Assembly (NCBI RefSeq): GCF_900111305.1
Contig: NZ_FOGS01000003.1
Location: 247,389 to 311,388, forward strand
From: Vreelandella subterranea
GTDB lineage: Bacteria > Pseudomonadota > Gammaproteobacteria > Pseudomonadales > Halomonadaceae
Reading direction: 5' to 3'
Length of the DNA: 64,000 nucleotides
Shown: piece by piece, positions 1-9,974 of the stretch
Position numbering within the stretch: the first letter of the stretch is position 1
How the letters are laid out: each line of letters begins with the position of its first letter
Position numbers and translations under genes: made by a program
Notes under the pieces: generated by a model
Told to the model about the DNA's origin: nothing
Seen by the model: the letters and a program-made list of their open reading frames with translations, nothing else
Databases searched by the model: none

Positions 1-1
1 G

Positions 2-607
2 CCAGTGGTCTATCAGGTGGACACCATTCGCGACGGCGGCAGCTTTACCACTCGCCGCGTGACAGCGATTCAGAAGGGCCGCCCGATCTTTTTCTGCAGC
101 GCCTCGTTTCAGAGTCACGAAACAAGCTTCAGTCATCAGCGCGCGATGCCCGAGGTGCCGACACCCGAGGCGTTGATAGAAAGCGGTGATGTCAAACATT
201 CTCGCTTCCCTGGCCACCCGATCGAGTTTTTGCATCTCAAAGGGAACCCGGATCAGTCAGAGCCTGCCGGTCAGTGCCTGTGGTTTCGCCTGGCTGGCAG
301 CCTACCCGATGACCCGGCCCTCCACCGTCACCTGCTCTCCTATGCCTCTGACTTTAACCTGCTGACCACCAGCCTGACACCACACGGCATCCGCTATACC
401 GACCCGCAGCTGCGCATTGCAAGCCTGGACCATGCCCTCTGGCTGCATGACGATACCCGCCTGGACGATTGGCTGCTGTACGTTATCGATTCGCCGTGGG
501 CGGGTGGCGCCCGTGGACTTGCCCGGGGGCATATCTACCAGCGGGACGGCCGCCTGATTGCCTCTACCGCCCAGGAAGGCCTGACACGCTATTCAACCGC
601 CGACTGA
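2..607 (+). CDS. tesB: Acyl-CoA thioesterase II (TesB), 5' truncated by window edge
   Basis: Hydrolyses acyl-CoA to free fatty acid and CoA in the cytoplasm. The reading frame is open to the left edge, so roughly the first 60-80 residues of a family normally near 290 residues are missing; the GTG at 5 is internal. What remains is a typical TesB C-terminal half of the double-hotdog fold. The LDHALWLHDD segment holds the catalytic Asp, the SPWAGGARGLARG segment holds the region of the catalytic Ser/Thr, and STAQEGL holds the Gln. The stop is TGA, followed four bases later by a perfect hairpin shared with convergent maeB. No unusual residues seen. Confidence 0.9.
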   Translation, partial: PVVYQVDTIRDGGSFTTRRVTAIQKGRPIFFCSASFQSHETSFSHQRAMPEVPTPEALIESGDVKHSRFPGHPIEFLHLKGNPDQSEPAGQCLWFRLAGSLPDDPALHRHLLSYASDFNLLTTSLTPHGIRYTDPQLRIASLDHALWLHDDTRLDDWLLYVIDSPWAGGARGLARGHIYQRDGRLIASTAQEGLTRYSTAD

Positions 608-610
608 ACG

Positions 611-640
611 ACCAACGCCCGCTGGATAGCGGGCGTTGGT
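611..640. terminator. Bidirectional hairpin between tesB and maeB
   Basis: A perfect 13-bp stem (611-623 with 628-640) with a GGAT loop sits between two convergent genes. There is no long T tract on either side, so it may act as a weak intrinsic terminator or as a transcript-end stabiliser. Confidence 0.6.
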
Positions 641-669
641 ACCAACATGACATTAGCAGATGTCGCGAT

Positions 670-1941
670 CTATCCACCGTAGACATCATTGATGGTGGCA
701 AGCGGGTAGTGAGCCGGATAGGGCTTGCGTGCCACGCCTGAGTCCACCGCCGCCTGGGCCACCGCCGAGGAAACCCGCGCCAGCAGTCTTACATCGACGG
801 GGGTGGGAATGATGTACTCGCGGCCAAACTTCATGTCGGCACGCTCGTAGGCATCCAGCACCTCCTGGGGAACCGGCTCGCGGGCCAGGTCCTTGAGCGC
901 GTGCACCGCCGCCAGCTTCATGGCTTCGTTGATACGCGTCGCGCGCACGTCAAGCGCGCCGCGAAAGATGAACGGGAAGCCCAGAACGTTATTCACCTGG
1001 TTGGGGAAGTCGGAGCGACCGGTCGCCATGATCACATCCGGGCGCGCCTCCCGGGCGACATCGGGATGAATTTCGGGGTCCGGGTTAGTGCAGGCGAAAA
1101 TCACCGGATCCGGCGCCATTGTCTTCACCTGCTCAGCCGACAACAAGCCAGGGCCTGACAAACCGATAAACACATCGGCACCGTCGATGGCGTCATCCAG
1201 GGTGCGCATGTCCGTGTCCCGGGCAAACTCGGCCTTGTATTCATTGATGCCTTCGCGATCGCTGTGAATAACCCCGCGACGGTCGAGCATGATCAAGTTT
1301 TCCTTGCTCGCCCCACAGGATACCAGTAGCCGCATGCAGGCAATGGCCGCCGCGCCCGCACCCATGCAAACAATCTTGACGTTGTCGATCGTTTTACCGG
1401 CAATGTCCAGCGCGTTCAGCATGCCCGCGGCGGTGACAATCGCCGTGCCGTGCTGGTCGTCGTGAAACACGGGGATACTGCAGCGCTCGATCAGCGCCTT
1501 TTCGATTTCAAAACATTCAGGCGCCTTGATGTCTTCGAGATTGATCCCGCCCCAGGTATCGGCAATGCGCGCCACTGTGTCGATAAACGCCTGCGGGCTT
1601 TCCGCATCCACCTCGATATCCACCGAGTTGATACCGGCGAAACACTTGAACAGTACGCCCTTGCCTTCCATTACCGGCTTGCTGGCCAACGGCCCCAGGT
1701 TGCCCAGCCCGAGAATCGCGCTGCCGTCGGAAATGACCGCGACCAGGTTTCCTTTACCAGTGTAGCGATAGGCATTTTCGGCTTCGCGGGCGATCTCCCT
1801 GACCGGCTCGGCCACCCCAGGACTATACGCCAGCGCTAAATCCCGTGCCGTCGCGGTGGGTTTGGTCAACTCCACCGACAGCTTGCCGGGAATCGGCTTC
1901 GCGTGATAATCCAAAGCGGCCTGCTTGTTTGCATCGGTCAT
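670..1941 (-). CDS. maeB: NAD(P)-dependent malic enzyme, short form (MaeB-like)
   Basis: Oxidative decarboxylation of malate to pyruvate, yielding reduced pyridine nucleotide, in central carbon metabolism. The 423-residue protein has the malic enzyme N-terminal domain (LAYSPGVAEP near residue 39, GLGNLGPLASKPVMEGK near 80) and an NAD-binding domain with GAGAAAIACM near residue 190. Unlike E. coli MaeB (about 760 residues) it lacks the C-terminal phosphotransacetylase-like domain, as in many Pseudomonas and Halomonas relatives. I chose the ATG at 1941; an in-frame TTG lies at 1947. Neither has a clear Shine-Dalgarno sequence. It is a single gene, convergent with tesB. Cofactor preference cannot be read from sequence. 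Confidence 0.9.
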   Translation of the reverse strand: MTDANKQAALDYHAKPIPGKLSVELTKPTATARDLALAYSPGVAEPVREIAREAENAYRYTGKGNLVAVISDGSAILGLGNLGPLASKPVMEGKGVLFKCFAGINSVDIEVDAESPQAFIDTVARIADTWGGINLEDIKAPECFEIEKALIERCSIPVFHDDQHGTAIVTAAGMLNALDIAGKTIDNVKIVCMGAGAAAIACMRLLVSCGASKENLIMLDRRGVIHSDREGINEYKAEFARDTDMRTLDDAIDGADVFIGLSGPGLLSAEQVKTMAPDPVIFACTNPDPEIHPDVAREARPDVIMATGRSDFPNQVNNVLGFPFIFRGALDVRATRINEAMKLAAVHALKDLAREPVPQEVLDAYERADMKFGREYIIPTPVDVRLLARVSSAVAQAAVDSGVARKPYPAHYPLATINDVYGG

Positions 1942-2222
1942 GGTCAAGGGTCCAGTTACATAGAAAGGAGATAAGTGGTGTCAGAATATAGAAAAACCCC
2001 GGCCCGCTCAAGCAAGCGGTAAACCCGACATGAAAACGGTCGTTTAATCGACTTTTACCTTCATTTCGTAACATTTAAAACATTTTTAATGAAATTTATG
2101 CGTAAATGCTTCAACGATAAGGGTTGTTTCCATTAATGCAATGCAGCATTTGTGGAAATTTTTTCCATTTTAACCCGACATAGGGCGGCTCGTTATTGCA
2201 ACGCTCTCGTCACCCATATAAA
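1942..2222. other. Intergenic region upstream of maeB, AT-rich
   Basis: No gene is seen. The stretch 2060-2175 is much richer in A+T than its surroundings and probably carries the maeB promoter on the minus strand. It includes an imperfect dyad (AATGC at 2135-2139, GCATT at 2146-2150) that could be an operator. A Shine-Dalgarno-like AAAGGAG near 1963-1969 faces the plus strand, but no credible plus-strand gene follows it. Confidence 0.4.
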
Positions 2223-2248
2223 AAAACCCACGCCTTGGCGTGGGTTTT
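2221..2248 (-). terminator. Rho-independent terminator of rpmE
   Basis: The stem CCCACGCC/GGCGTGGG (2227-2234 with 2237-2244) is flanked by A6 on the left, which reads as a U tract on the minus strand after rpmE. A T4 run on the right makes it partly bidirectional. Confidence 0.85.
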
Positions 2249-2286
2249 CGCAAGCCCTGGGGCTTTCGATATGGCGGATCGTAAGA

Positions 2287-2502
2287 TCAGCCGCGCTTGA
2301 TTGCAGCGCCAAAACGCTTGTTGAAGCGCTCTACACGGCCACCGGTGGTCGCCTGTTTCTGCTTACCGGTGTAGAAAGGGTGGCAGTTGGAGCACACGTC
2401 CAGGGAGAAATCCTGACCCGACGTGGAACCCACCTGGAAACTAGCACCGCAGGAACAGTTGGCGGTGACCGTGTTGTAATTCGGATGGATACCTTGTTTC
2501 AT
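2287..2502 (-). CDS. rpmE: 50S ribosomal protein L31 (zinc-binding form)
   Basis: Large-subunit ribosomal protein, 71 residues starting [10 protein letters not shown]. Cysteines at 16, 18, 37 and 40 (CSC and CSNC) form the zinc ribbon of the C+ type, which in other bacteria is replaced by a zinc-free paralogue under zinc starvation. An upstream in-frame extension to 2550 does not resemble L31, so the ATG at 2502 is used. It is divergent from priA, the usual gammaproteobacterial arrangement, and ends in a strong terminator. Confidence 0.97.
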   Translation of the reverse strand: MKQGIHPNYNTVTANCSCGASFQVGSTSGQDFSLDVCSNCHPFYTGKQKQATTGGRVERFNKRFGAAIKRG

Positions 2503-2646
2503 CTTGAGCCTCATCAGCGGTATGCCGCCACCTGATCTCGTGCCAGGCACCGCATACGGGTTTAAAAAACGACTAACCGGTTAATCGCTCCTTCGTTTAA
2601 AGTCAGAGCGGCCGCGTATTCTAGCAAAACTAATGCCGGAGGCCAA

Positions 2647-4869
2647 TTGTCCGACGCTGTTTCCGCCCAGGTGCTCAAAATCGCCCTGCCGTCGCCGCTG
2701 CGACGCCTGTTCGACTACTTGCCCAGCCGCCAGCCACCGCCCGGTGGCTGGCAGGTCGGTCTGCGCGTCCGCGTTCCGTTCGGCCATCGCGATGTCGTCG
2801 GCGTGATCGCTGAACTGGCGGACCACAGCGACCTGCCGCACGCCCAACTGCGCAGCGTCAGCGAAACATTGGACGACGCCCCGCTGCCCGCCGATTGGCT
2901 ATGGCTTTGCCAGTTCACGGCGCGCTACTACCAGCATAGTCTGGGCGACACCCTGGCCATGGCGATGCCGGCACGGCTACGCCAGGGCCATCCGATGGCC
3001 GGACGCACGCAAACACTCTGGCGGGCGTCGGGTACGCCGGACGATGACCGCTTGAGCCGCGCCCCGAAGCAGGCGGCGTTACACGCGCTGCTGCAACAGC
3101 ATCCCCACGGGTTGCCGGGACGCGCGGTCAATGCGCATGGGTTTAGCCGCGACCAGTTACTCGCGCTGGAAAAAAAGGGCCTGGCCGAGGCGCAGGACAT
3201 TACTCTCACTGCCCCCACGCCTCCCGGCGGCAGCCTGCTGGCAAGCCCTGCGTTGCCGCTTAACCGGGAGCAGGCGACGGCGCTGGCCGCCTTGCATGAA
3301 AAACTCGATGATTACCACCCTTGCTTGCTGGAGGGCGTTACCGGCAGCGGCAAGACCGAAGTTTATCTGCAGCTGATCGAGGCGGTGGCGGCCAAGGGCA
3401 AGCAGTCGCTGGTGCTGGTACCCGAAATCGGCCTGACGCCGCAGACGCTGGCGCGCTTCAAAAGCCGCTTTCGCGTACCCGTCGTGGCCTTGCACTCAGG
3501 GCTTACCGACCCCGAGCGCCTGGACGTCTGGGAGGCCGCCGCCAGCGGGCGGGCGCTGATCATCATCGGCACCCGCTCGGCGATTTTCACCCCTCTCGCC
3601 AACCCTGGTGCGATCATCGTCGACGAAGAGCACGACGGCTCCTACAAGCAGCAGGACGGTTTGCGCTATCACGCCCGAGACCTGGCCGTCGCCCGCGCCC
3701 ACCGCCATAAAATCCCCCTGTTGCTGGGCAGCGCCACACCGTCCCTGGAAAGTCTGCAGCAGGCGTTGACGGGGACTTACCGGCATTTGCGTCTAACCCA
3801 GCGGCCCAGCCGTCACCCGCCCGCCAAACTCGAGCTGGTGGACATGCGCCACCAGCGGCGCCAGGGAGGGCTATTGCCGGCCTCCCTCACCGCCATCAAA
3901 AACACCCTGGCCGCTGGCAAACAGGTGCTGATCTTCATCAACCGGCGAGGCTTTGCGCCGACAATGGCCTGCCACAGCTGCGGCTGGCTTGCCGAATGCG
4001 GCCAGTGTGACGCCCGTATGACCCTGCACCGCCAGCCGCCGCTGCTTGCCTGCCACCACTGCGACAGCCGCCGCGCCCTGCCGGACGCTTGCCCGGAATG
4101 CGGCAGTGGCGATTTACGCGCTCTGGGCAGCGGCACGGAGCGTACCGAAGAGACCCTGCAAAGCCTGTTCCCCAAGACCACGGTGCAGCGCATCGACCGC
4201 GACAGCACGCGGAAAAAGGACAGTTTCGAGCAGATGCTGAAGGAGATCCAGCGCGGCGACCCCTGCCTGCTGGTAGGCACGCAAATGCTCGCCAAGGGCC
4301 ACCATCTCCCCCATGTGACGCTGGTGGTGGTGGTCAATGCCGACGGCGGGCTCTACGCGGCGGATTTCCGGGCCCTGGAACACAGCGCCCAGCTGCTCGA
4401 GCAGGTCGCCGGTCGCGCCGGCCGGGCGGCCCACCCAGGACGCGTGCTGGTGCAGACCCTGCATCCCGACGACCCACACCTGGGCCAGCTTGCCGAACAC
4501 GGCTATGGCACACTGGCGCGCAACCTGCTGGAAGAGCGCCGCCTCGCGCAGCTGCCGCCATTCTGCTTCATGGCACTGCTACGCATTGAAAGCCCCAAGG
4601 AAGAGGCCGCGCTTGGCCTGGCCCGGCAGGCCGCCCAAGCCCTGCGCCAATGGCTGTCCAGCAGCGACGCACAAGCCCGCTGCCTGGGGCCGGTCCCCGC
4701 CCCCATGGAGCGCCGCCAGAACCGTTACCACCTGCAGGTCATGCTGACCGCAGACAAGCGAAGCCAACTGCACGCCGCCGCCAGTTGGTTGACCCAATGG
4801 CTGGAAGCCAACCGCGACGCACGCCGGGTTCGCTGGTCGATCGACATTGATCCACAAAGCCTGTCCTAG
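2647..4869 (+). CDS. priA: Primosomal protein N', replication restart helicase
   Basis: A 3'-5' DNA helicase that recognises stalled forks and loads the replisome. The 740 residues are normal length. Visible in order: an N-terminal DNA-binding domain (VLKIALPSPLRRLFDYLP), Walker A GVTGSGKTE near residue 231, the DEEH box (VDEEHDGSYKQQDG) near 325, and eight zinc-binding cysteines between about 442 and 488 in CxxC pairs. The helicase C domain follows with LVGTQMLAKGHH and QVAGRAGRA. The start is a TTG at 2647; GGAGG at 2638-2642 lies four bases upstream, and no ATG fits. Divergent from rpmE. Confidence 0.96.
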   Translation: MSDAVSAQVLKIALPSPLRRLFDYLPSRQPPPGGWQVGLRVRVPFGHRDVVGVIAELADHSDLPHAQLRSVSETLDDAPLPADWLWLCQFTARYYQHSLGDTLAMAMPARLRQGHPMAGRTQTLWRASGTPDDDRLSRAPKQAALHALLQQHPHGLPGRAVNAHGFSRDQLLALEKKGLAEAQDITLTAPTPPGGSLLASPALPLNREQATALAALHEKLDDYHPCLLEGVTGSGKTEVYLQLIEAVAAKGKQSLVLVPEIGLTPQTLARFKSRFRVPVVALHSGLTDPERLDVWEAAASGRALIIIGTRSAIFTPLANPGAIIVDEEHDGSYKQQDGLRYHARDLAVARAHRHKIPLLLGSATPSLESLQQALTGTYRHLRLTQRPSRHPPAKLELVDMRHQRRQGGLLPASLTAIKNTLAAGKQVLIFINRRGFAPTMACHSCGWLAECGQCDARMTLHRQPPLLACHHCDSRRALPDACPECGSGDLRALGSGTERTEETLQSLFPKTTVQRIDRDSTRKKDSFEQMLKEIQRGDPCLLVGTQMLAKGHHLPHVTLVVVVNADGGLYAADFRALEHSAQLLEQVAGRAGRAAHPGRVLVQTLHPDDPHLGQLAEHGYGTLARNLLEERRLAQLPPFCFMALLRIESPKEEAALGLARQAAQALRQWLSSSDAQARCLGPVPAPMERRQNRYHLQVMLTADKRSQLHAAASWLTQWLEANRDARRVRWSIDIDPQSLS

Positions 4870-4987
4870 GCGCCAGCCGACACATCGCTTTGAAACTGCG
4901 GCTCAATTGCCGATAATGGGGCACCTTGCCGCTGAATAGCGATGCGTGCATGCCCACGCCGCCACTGATTAACACCCGGATACTTAA

Positions 4988-6673
4988 ATGAAAGACACGA
5001 TTAGTTCACTGCTCGACGGCGCGGTTTCCGCGCTCAAACACCAAGGCGTGCTGCCCGCTGATCTAGCGCCCACCATCAAGGTGGACCCCACCAAGGACAA
5101 GGCCCACGGTGATTACGCCACCAACCTGGCGCTGATGCTGGCCAAACCGGCCGGCATGAAGCCCCGCGAACTGGCCGACGCCCTGGTCGCGGCACTGCCG
5201 CCAAGCGACGCCATCCAGAAAACCGAAATTGCCGGTCCCGGGTTCATCAACTTCTTTGCTGCCTCGGACGCCGCCGCGCAAATTGTCGCCCAGGTACTCG
5301 ACAGCGGCGATGCCTTTGGCCGCAGCCTGATTGGCAGAGGTGAGAAAGTACAGGTCGAGTTTGTCTCCGCCAACCCCACCGGACCATTGCACGTGGGCCA
5401 TGGCCGTGGCGCTGCGATCGGCGACTGCCTGTGTCGCCTGCTCGATGCCAGCGGCTATGACGTGACCCGCGAGTTCTACTACAACGATGCGGGCGCGCAA
5501 ATCGACAACCTGGCGCGCTCGGTACAGGCGCGCGCCAAAGGGCTTGGCCCCGAGGATGACAGCTGGCCGGAAGACGGCTATCGCGGCGAATACATCATGG
5601 ATGTCGCCAGGGATTTCATGGCGGGCAAAACGGTGAGCGCCGATGATCGCGAGGTCACCGCCAATGCCAACGCCGATGACCTTGACGCGATTCAAGCCTT
5701 TGCCGTGGCCTGGCTGCGCCGGGAGCAGGACCTCGACCTGAAAGCCTTCGGCGTCGAGTTTGACGTCTACTTTCTGGAATCTTCGCTGTATGACGACGGC
5801 AAGGTGGACGCCACGGTCGAGAAACTCATTGCCGCAGGCCATACCTATGAAGAAGACGGCGCCATGTGGCTGCGCACCACCGACTTTGGCGATGACAAGG
5901 ACCGCGTAATGCGCAAGCGGGAAGGCGGCTATACCTACTTCCTGCCCGACGTGGCCTACCATCTCGACAAGTGGCAGCGCGGCTTCACGACGGTGATCAA
6001 CGAGCAAGGGGCCGACCACCACTCGACCATCACCCGGGTACGCGCCGGGCTACAGGCGCTGAATGTCGGCATCCCCAAAGGTTGGCCGGACTATGTGCTG
6101 CACCAGATGGTGATGGTGACCCGCTCCGGCGTCGAGGTAAAACTCTCCAAGCGCGCGGGCAGCTACGTCACCGTCCGCGACCTGATCGACGAAGTGGGCC
6201 GCGACGCGACGCGTTTCTTCCTGGCCGCCCGCCGGGCCGACTCGCAACTGACCTTTGATATCGACCTGGCGCGCTCCCAGTCCAACGACAACCCGGTCTA
6301 CTATATTCAGTATGCCCACGCCCGGGTGTGCAGCATGCTGCGCAAGGCCGAAGCGGCAGGACAGCCTTTCGATCACGACCTTGCCATGGCCAGCCTGGCC
6401 CTGCTGGACAGCGACCAGGAGCGTGCCGTACTCAACCGCCTGGCCCGCTACCCGGAAGTCATCGAAAACGCCACCCACAATCGCGAACCCCAGCAGGTCG
6501 CCCAATACCTGCTTGACCTCGCGGGGGATTTCCATACCTGCTACAACGCCGTCAAGGTCATGGTCGAGGACGACACCCTGCGCAATACGCGCCTGGCGCT
6601 GGGCCTTGCCACCCGCCAGGTGCTGCGCAATGGGCTGGATTTAATGGGGGTCAGCGCCCCCGAGGAGATGTAA
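4988..6673 (+). CDS. argS: Arginyl-tRNA synthetase
   Basis: Class I aminoacyl-tRNA synthetase charging tRNA-Arg. The 561 residues start with the arginine-specific N-terminal additional domain that binds the tRNA D loop. The HIGH-type signature is [17 protein letters not shown] near residue 127-143. The KMSKS-equivalent is degenerate, VKLSKRAG near 385, as is common in ArgRS. The C-terminal anticodon-binding domain ends [13 protein letters not shown]. The gene precedes the SPOR-domain gene by three bases, so they are probably cotranscribed, an arrangement common in gammaproteobacteria. Confidence 0.97.
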   Translation: MKDTISSLLDGAVSALKHQGVLPADLAPTIKVDPTKDKAHGDYATNLALMLAKPAGMKPRELADALVAALPPSDAIQKTEIAGPGFINFFAASDAAAQIVAQVLDSGDAFGRSLIGRGEKVQVEFVSANPTGPLHVGHGRGAAIGDCLCRLLDASGYDVTREFYYNDAGAQIDNLARSVQARAKGLGPEDDSWPEDGYRGEYIMDVARDFMAGKTVSADDREVTANANADDLDAIQAFAVAWLRREQDLDLKAFGVEFDVYFLESSLYDDGKVDATVEKLIAAGHTYEEDGAMWLRTTDFGDDKDRVMRKREGGYTYFLPDVAYHLDKWQRGFTTVINEQGADHHSTITRVRAGLQALNVGIPKGWPDYVLHQMVMVTRSGVEVKLSKRAGSYVTVRDLIDEVGRDATRFFLAARRADSQLTFDIDLARSQSNDNPVYYIQYAHARVCSMLRKAEAAGQPFDHDLAMASLALLDSDQERAVLNRLARYPEVIENATHNREPQQVAQYLLDLAGDFHTCYNAVKVMVEDDTLRNTRLALGLATRQVLRNGLDLMGVSAPEEM

Positions 6674-6676
6674 GCC

Positions 6677-7387
6677 ATGGCGAGCCCGCGTAAAAAGCCC
6701 ACCCGCCGCGGCGCCACGAGCCAGCGCAAATCGCCCCGCCGCTCGAGCGATGGGTTCCGCTTGCCCGGCTGGCTATGGGGCCTGGCGGGCATGGCGGCCG
6801 GTTTCTTTCTGGCTCAACACCAGCATGGCACCGCCCCCTGGCAGGACACGCCGGATGACGCCGTTCAAACGGCGTCTGAGTCCAGCGCCGAGGAGCGGGA
6901 AGCACGCGAGGCTGCACGGGAAACCGAAGACTCGACAGAGACCTCCATGCCAACCTTCGAGTTTTACACCCTGCTGCCTGAAACGGAGGTAATTGCCCCC
7001 GGCATGGCCCCGCCTTCCAGCGTTGAGACACCAACTGCCGCCGAAGCCGACAGCACCACCAGCGGTGACGACCCCATCGCCCAGGTGATTGCGGCCAATA
7101 TGCGCCCGGAAGACCAGGTCAGCACTGCGCAGCAAACGGCCAGTGAAGACGGTGCCCGCTATGTGCTGCAAGCCGCGTCGTTTCGCGAGTTGAGCGATGC
7201 CGAACAGCTGCGCCAACGGCTGCGTAATCTGAGCCTGCTGGCACAGGTCAGCGAGATCCAGGCCGACGGCAACACCTGGCATCGCGTACAGGTTGGCCCT
7301 TATGAAGATACCCGCGAACTCAACCGCGCCCAGGATTTAATGGCTACCCAAGGCATCGAGCCGCTGCTGATTCAACTGCAGAATTGA
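6677..7387 (+). CDS. SPOR-domain membrane protein (FtsN/DamX-like)
   Basis: Probable cell-division protein anchored in the inner membrane. The 236 residues have a basic cytoplasmic tail (about 1-28), one membrane segment (about 29-47, LPGWLWGLAGMAAGFFLAQ), an acidic low-complexity periplasmic linker and a C-terminal SPOR domain from about 158 (RYVLQAASFRELSDAEQLR through RVQVGPYEDTRELNRAQDL). SPOR domains bind peptidoglycan stripped of stem peptides at the septum. The position directly after argS matches genes annotated ftsN in related bacteria, but the short essential FtsN helices cannot be identified here, so no symbol is given. Confidence 0.85.
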   Translation: MASPRKKPTRRGATSQRKSPRRSSDGFRLPGWLWGLAGMAAGFFLAQHQHGTAPWQDTPDDAVQTASESSAEEREAREAARETEDSTETSMPTFEFYTLLPETEVIAPGMAPPSSVETPTAAEADSTTSGDDPIAQVIAANMRPEDQVSTAQQTASEDGARYVLQAASFRELSDAEQLRQRLRNLSLLAQVSEIQADGNTWHRVQVGPYEDTRELNRAQDLMATQGIEPLLIQLQN

Positions 7388-7408
7388 CAAACTCACTCCC
7401 CAATGACG

Positions 7409-7442
7409 TGCGGGCGGTTGATTTTTTATCGACCGCCCGCAC
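7409..7442 (+). terminator. Hairpin terminator after the argS-SPOR operon
   Basis: An 11-bp perfect stem GTGCGGGCGGT/ACCGCCCGCAC encloses a 12-base T-rich loop and is followed by TTTGTTGG. It separates argS-SPOR from hslVU. Confidence 0.65.
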
Positions 7443-7523
7443 TTTGTTGGGAACTGCTTAACGAGGGTCGAGCATCGACCCGATCGTCATCGGGAGCCAG
7501 CCTCCCCCCAAGGAGTTACCTCC

Positions 7524-8057
7524 ATGACCACCATCGTATCCGTGCGTCGCGGAAACCAAGTCGCCCTGGCGGGTGACGGCCAGGTATCGCTGGGCAATAC
7601 CGTGATGAAAGGCAATGCCAGCAAGGTACGCCGCCTCTACCGGGGCAAGGTACTGGCGGGCTTTGCGGGCGGCACCGCCGATGCTTTCACCCTGTTTGAA
7701 CGCTTTGAAGCCCAGCTTGAAAAATACCAGGGGCACCTCACCAAGGCCGCCGTCGAGCTTGCCAAGGACTGGCGCACCGACCGCGCCCTGCGCCGCCTTG
7801 AAGCCCTGTTGGCCGTGGCCGACCACAGTGCTTCGCTGATCATTACCGGCAACGGTGACGTCGTCGAGCCCGAGCGCGGCATCATCGCCATTGGTTCCGG
7901 CGGCAACTATGCGCAAGCCAGTGCTCGGGCGCTGCTCGAAAATACCGAACTGGGCGCCCGGGAGATCACCGAAAAATCTCTCGCTATCGCCGGTGACATC
8001 TGCGTGTTCACCAATCACCACATCACGCTTGAAGAGCTGAACACCAACGAACGTTGA
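7524..8057 (+). CDS. hslV: ATP-dependent protease peptidase subunit HslV
   Basis: Proteolytic subunit (ClpQ) of the HslUV heat-shock protease; it forms a double hexamer capped by HslU. The 177-residue length is typical. The sequence begins [10 protein letters not shown], so removal of Met exposes the N-terminal nucleophile Thr. The conserved [14 protein letters not shown] and [13 protein letters not shown] segments are present. A strong Shine-Dalgarno AAGGAG lies upstream (about 7510-7515). hslU follows after 10 bases. Normally heat-inducible; no sigma-32 promoter was identified with confidence. Confidence 0.97.
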   Translation: MTTIVSVRRGNQVALAGDGQVSLGNTVMKGNASKVRRLYRGKVLAGFAGGTADAFTLFERFEAQLEKYQGHLTKAAVELAKDWRTDRALRRLEALLAVADHSASLIITGNGDVVEPERGIIAIGSGGNYAQASARALLENTELGAREITEKSLAIAGDICVFTNHHITLEELNTNER

Positions 8058-8067
8058 GGCCCCTTTT

Positions 8068-9390
8068 ATGACCCAGATGACACCCCGCGAAATCGTCCAC
8101 GCCCTGGATCAATATATTATTGGCCAACAGGATGCCAAACGCGCCGTCGCCATTGCCCTGCGCAACCGCTGGCGCCGCATGCAGCTTGACGATGAGCTGC
8201 GCCCGGAGGTCACGCCCAAGAACATCCTGATGATCGGCCCCACCGGCGTGGGTAAAACCGAGATTGCCCGCCGCCTGGCCAAACTGGCGCGTGCACCGTT
8301 CATCAAGGTCGAGGCCACCAAGTTCACCGAGGTGGGCTACGTGGGTCGCGACGTTGAATCGATCATTCGCGACCTGATCGAAGCGGCCATCAAGATGGTC
8401 CGCGAACACGCCAAGGAAGAAGTCGCCCACCGGGCCGAGGATGCCGCCGAAGACCGCATTCTCGATGCGCTACTGCCGCCGCCCCGCGGCCAGGAAGACA
8501 AGCCGCGCGAGGATAACGGCACCCGCCAGACATTCCGCAAGAAGCTGCGTGAAGGCGAACTGGACGACAAGGAAATCGATATCGAGATTTCCGCCCAGGG
8601 TCAGGGTATCGACATCATGACGCCTCCCGGCATGGAAGAGATGACCAGCCAGCTGCAGAGCCTGTTTTCCAACATGGGCCAGCAGAAGCGCGAAACACGC
8701 CGTGTCAAGGTCAAGGAAGCCTTCGGCCTGTTGCGCGACGAAGAGGCCAGCAAGCTGGTCAACGAGGAAGAGATCAAGGCCCGCGCCGTGGAAGCGGTCG
8801 AGCAGCACGGTATCGTTTTCCTGGATGAAATCGACAAGGTCGCCAAGGGCAGCGGCCAGTCGAGCGGCGGCGAAGTCTCTCGCGAGGGTGTGCAGCGCGA
8901 CTTGCTGCCGCTTATCGAAGGGTCGACCGTCTCGACCAAGTACGGCATGGTCAAGACCGACCACATCCTGTTTATCGCCTCCGGTGCCTTCCATCTGTCG
9001 CGGCCGTCGGATCTGATCCCCGAACTGCAGGGCCGCCTGCCCATCCGCGTCGAGCTGGATGCGCTGACCCCCGGCGACTTCAAGCGCATCCTGACCGAAC
9101 CGTCGGCGTCGCTGACCAGGCAATACACGGCCCTGCTGGCCACCGAAGGGCTGGACATCGAGTTCACCCAGGACGGTATCGAGCGCATCGCCGAAATTTC
9201 CTGGCAGGTCAACGAAGGTACCGAGAACATCGGCGCGCGTCGCCTGCATACCGTCATGGAGCGCCTGCTGGAAGAGGCCTCGTTCAAGGGCGGCGACATG
9301 GAAAGCCCGCTGGTGATCGATGCCGATTACGTGAATGCCCAGCTAGGTGAGCTAGCCGTCGACGAAGACCTGTCGCGCTATATTCTGTAA
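8068..9390 (+). CDS. hslU: ATP-dependent protease ATPase subunit HslU
   Basis: AAA+ unfoldase partner of HslV. The 440 residues carry Walker [10 protein letters not shown] near residue 57-65, the pore-loop GYVGRD segment near 90, a helical I domain (about 110-230) rich in charged residues, Walker B IVFLDEID near 250 and sensor regions. The C terminus ends in DLSRYIL; the last residues dock into HslV to activate it. It is cotranscribed with hslV. Confidence 0.97.
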   Translation: MTQMTPREIVHALDQYIIGQQDAKRAVAIALRNRWRRMQLDDELRPEVTPKNILMIGPTGVGKTEIARRLAKLARAPFIKVEATKFTEVGYVGRDVESIIRDLIEAAIKMVREHAKEEVAHRAEDAAEDRILDALLPPPRGQEDKPREDNGTRQTFRKKLREGELDDKEIDIEISAQGQGIDIMTPPGMEEMTSQLQSLFSNMGQQKRETRRVKVKEAFGLLRDEEASKLVNEEEIKARAVEAVEQHGIVFLDEIDKVAKGSGQSSGGEVSREGVQRDLLPLIEGSTVSTKYGMVKTDHILFIASGAFHLSRPSDLIPELQGRLPIRVELDALTPGDFKRILTEPSASLTRQYTALLATEGLDIEFTQDGIERIAEISWQVNEGTENIGARRLHTVMERLLEEASFKGGDMESPLVIDADYVNAQLGELAVDEDLSRYIL

Positions 9391-9396
9391 CCTGTT

Positions 9397-9418
9397 GGCT
9401 CGGCAGGGATGCCGAGCC
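9397..9418 (+). terminator. Hairpin after hslU
   Basis: A nine-bp perfect stem GGCTCGGCA/TGCCGAGCC with a GGGA loop begins seven bases after the hslU stop. It is followed only by TT, so termination may be partial and allow read-through into the DUF971 gene. Confidence 0.5.
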
Positions 9419-9468
9419 TTGGCGCGCCATCCCTGGCCGCCGACACCCAGCCGCTTTTGAGGTGTATC

Positions 9469-9852
9469 ATGACTGCTCCCACGCCCACCCGGGTTCACTA
9501 TCACAAGTCGACCCGCGAGCTTGAGCTCGGCTACGCCAATGGCGAAAGCTATCGCCTGCCGGTAGAACTGCTGCGGGTTTACTCGCCCTCTGCCGAGGTA
9601 CGCGGCCATGGCGGCGATACCGCCGTGCTGCAGGTCGGCAAAAAGGATGTAGGGCTGCAAAACATCACCCCGGCAGGCAACTACGCGCTCAAACTGCACT
9701 TTGACGACGGCCACGACAGCGGCCTGTTCAGCTGGAACTACCTCTATGATCTGGCCCAGCATCAAACGGCCTACTGGGAAAACTACCTGCAACGGCTGGA
9801 GGAGGCCGGGGCCTCCCGCGAGCCTACCAGTATCCAGTTCAAACAGCTGTGA
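9469..9852 (+). CDS. DUF971 family protein (gamma-butyrobetaine hydroxylase N-terminal-like)
   Basis: A 127-residue cytoplasmic protein of the DUF971 family, a small domain also found at the N terminus of gamma-butyrobetaine hydroxylase and in Fe-S related proteins. Visible family features are the early LELGYANGESYRLPVELLRVYSPSAE region, then GKKDVGLQNITPAGNYALKLHFDDGHDSGLFSWNYLYDL. The ATG at 9469 follows TGAGGTG; a longer in-frame start at 9409 would add unconserved residues overlapping the hslU hairpin. It lies between hslU and ubiE, a neighbourhood common in gammaproteobacteria. Function is not established. Confidence 0.85.
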   Translation: MTAPTPTRVHYHKSTRELELGYANGESYRLPVELLRVYSPSAEVRGHGGDTAVLQVGKKDVGLQNITPAGNYALKLHFDDGHDSGLFSWNYLYDLAQHQTAYWENYLQRLEEAGASREPTSIQFKQL

Positions 9853-9974
9853 CGTAACGCCCCAGAGCAAACGCAGACAAGTCGGGGCGGACAAGGCTAC
9901 AATGTCGTCAACCTTATCAATGCGGCGACCGCTGGGTCGACGCTCATCGCCTCGAACGCTGGAGCCAGAGCCCC

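Noticed and set aside
5063..6022. Long open frame (319 codons) antisense to argS
   Set aside because: It lies entirely opposite argS, has no ribosome site or family features, and such frames are common opposite GC-rich genes.
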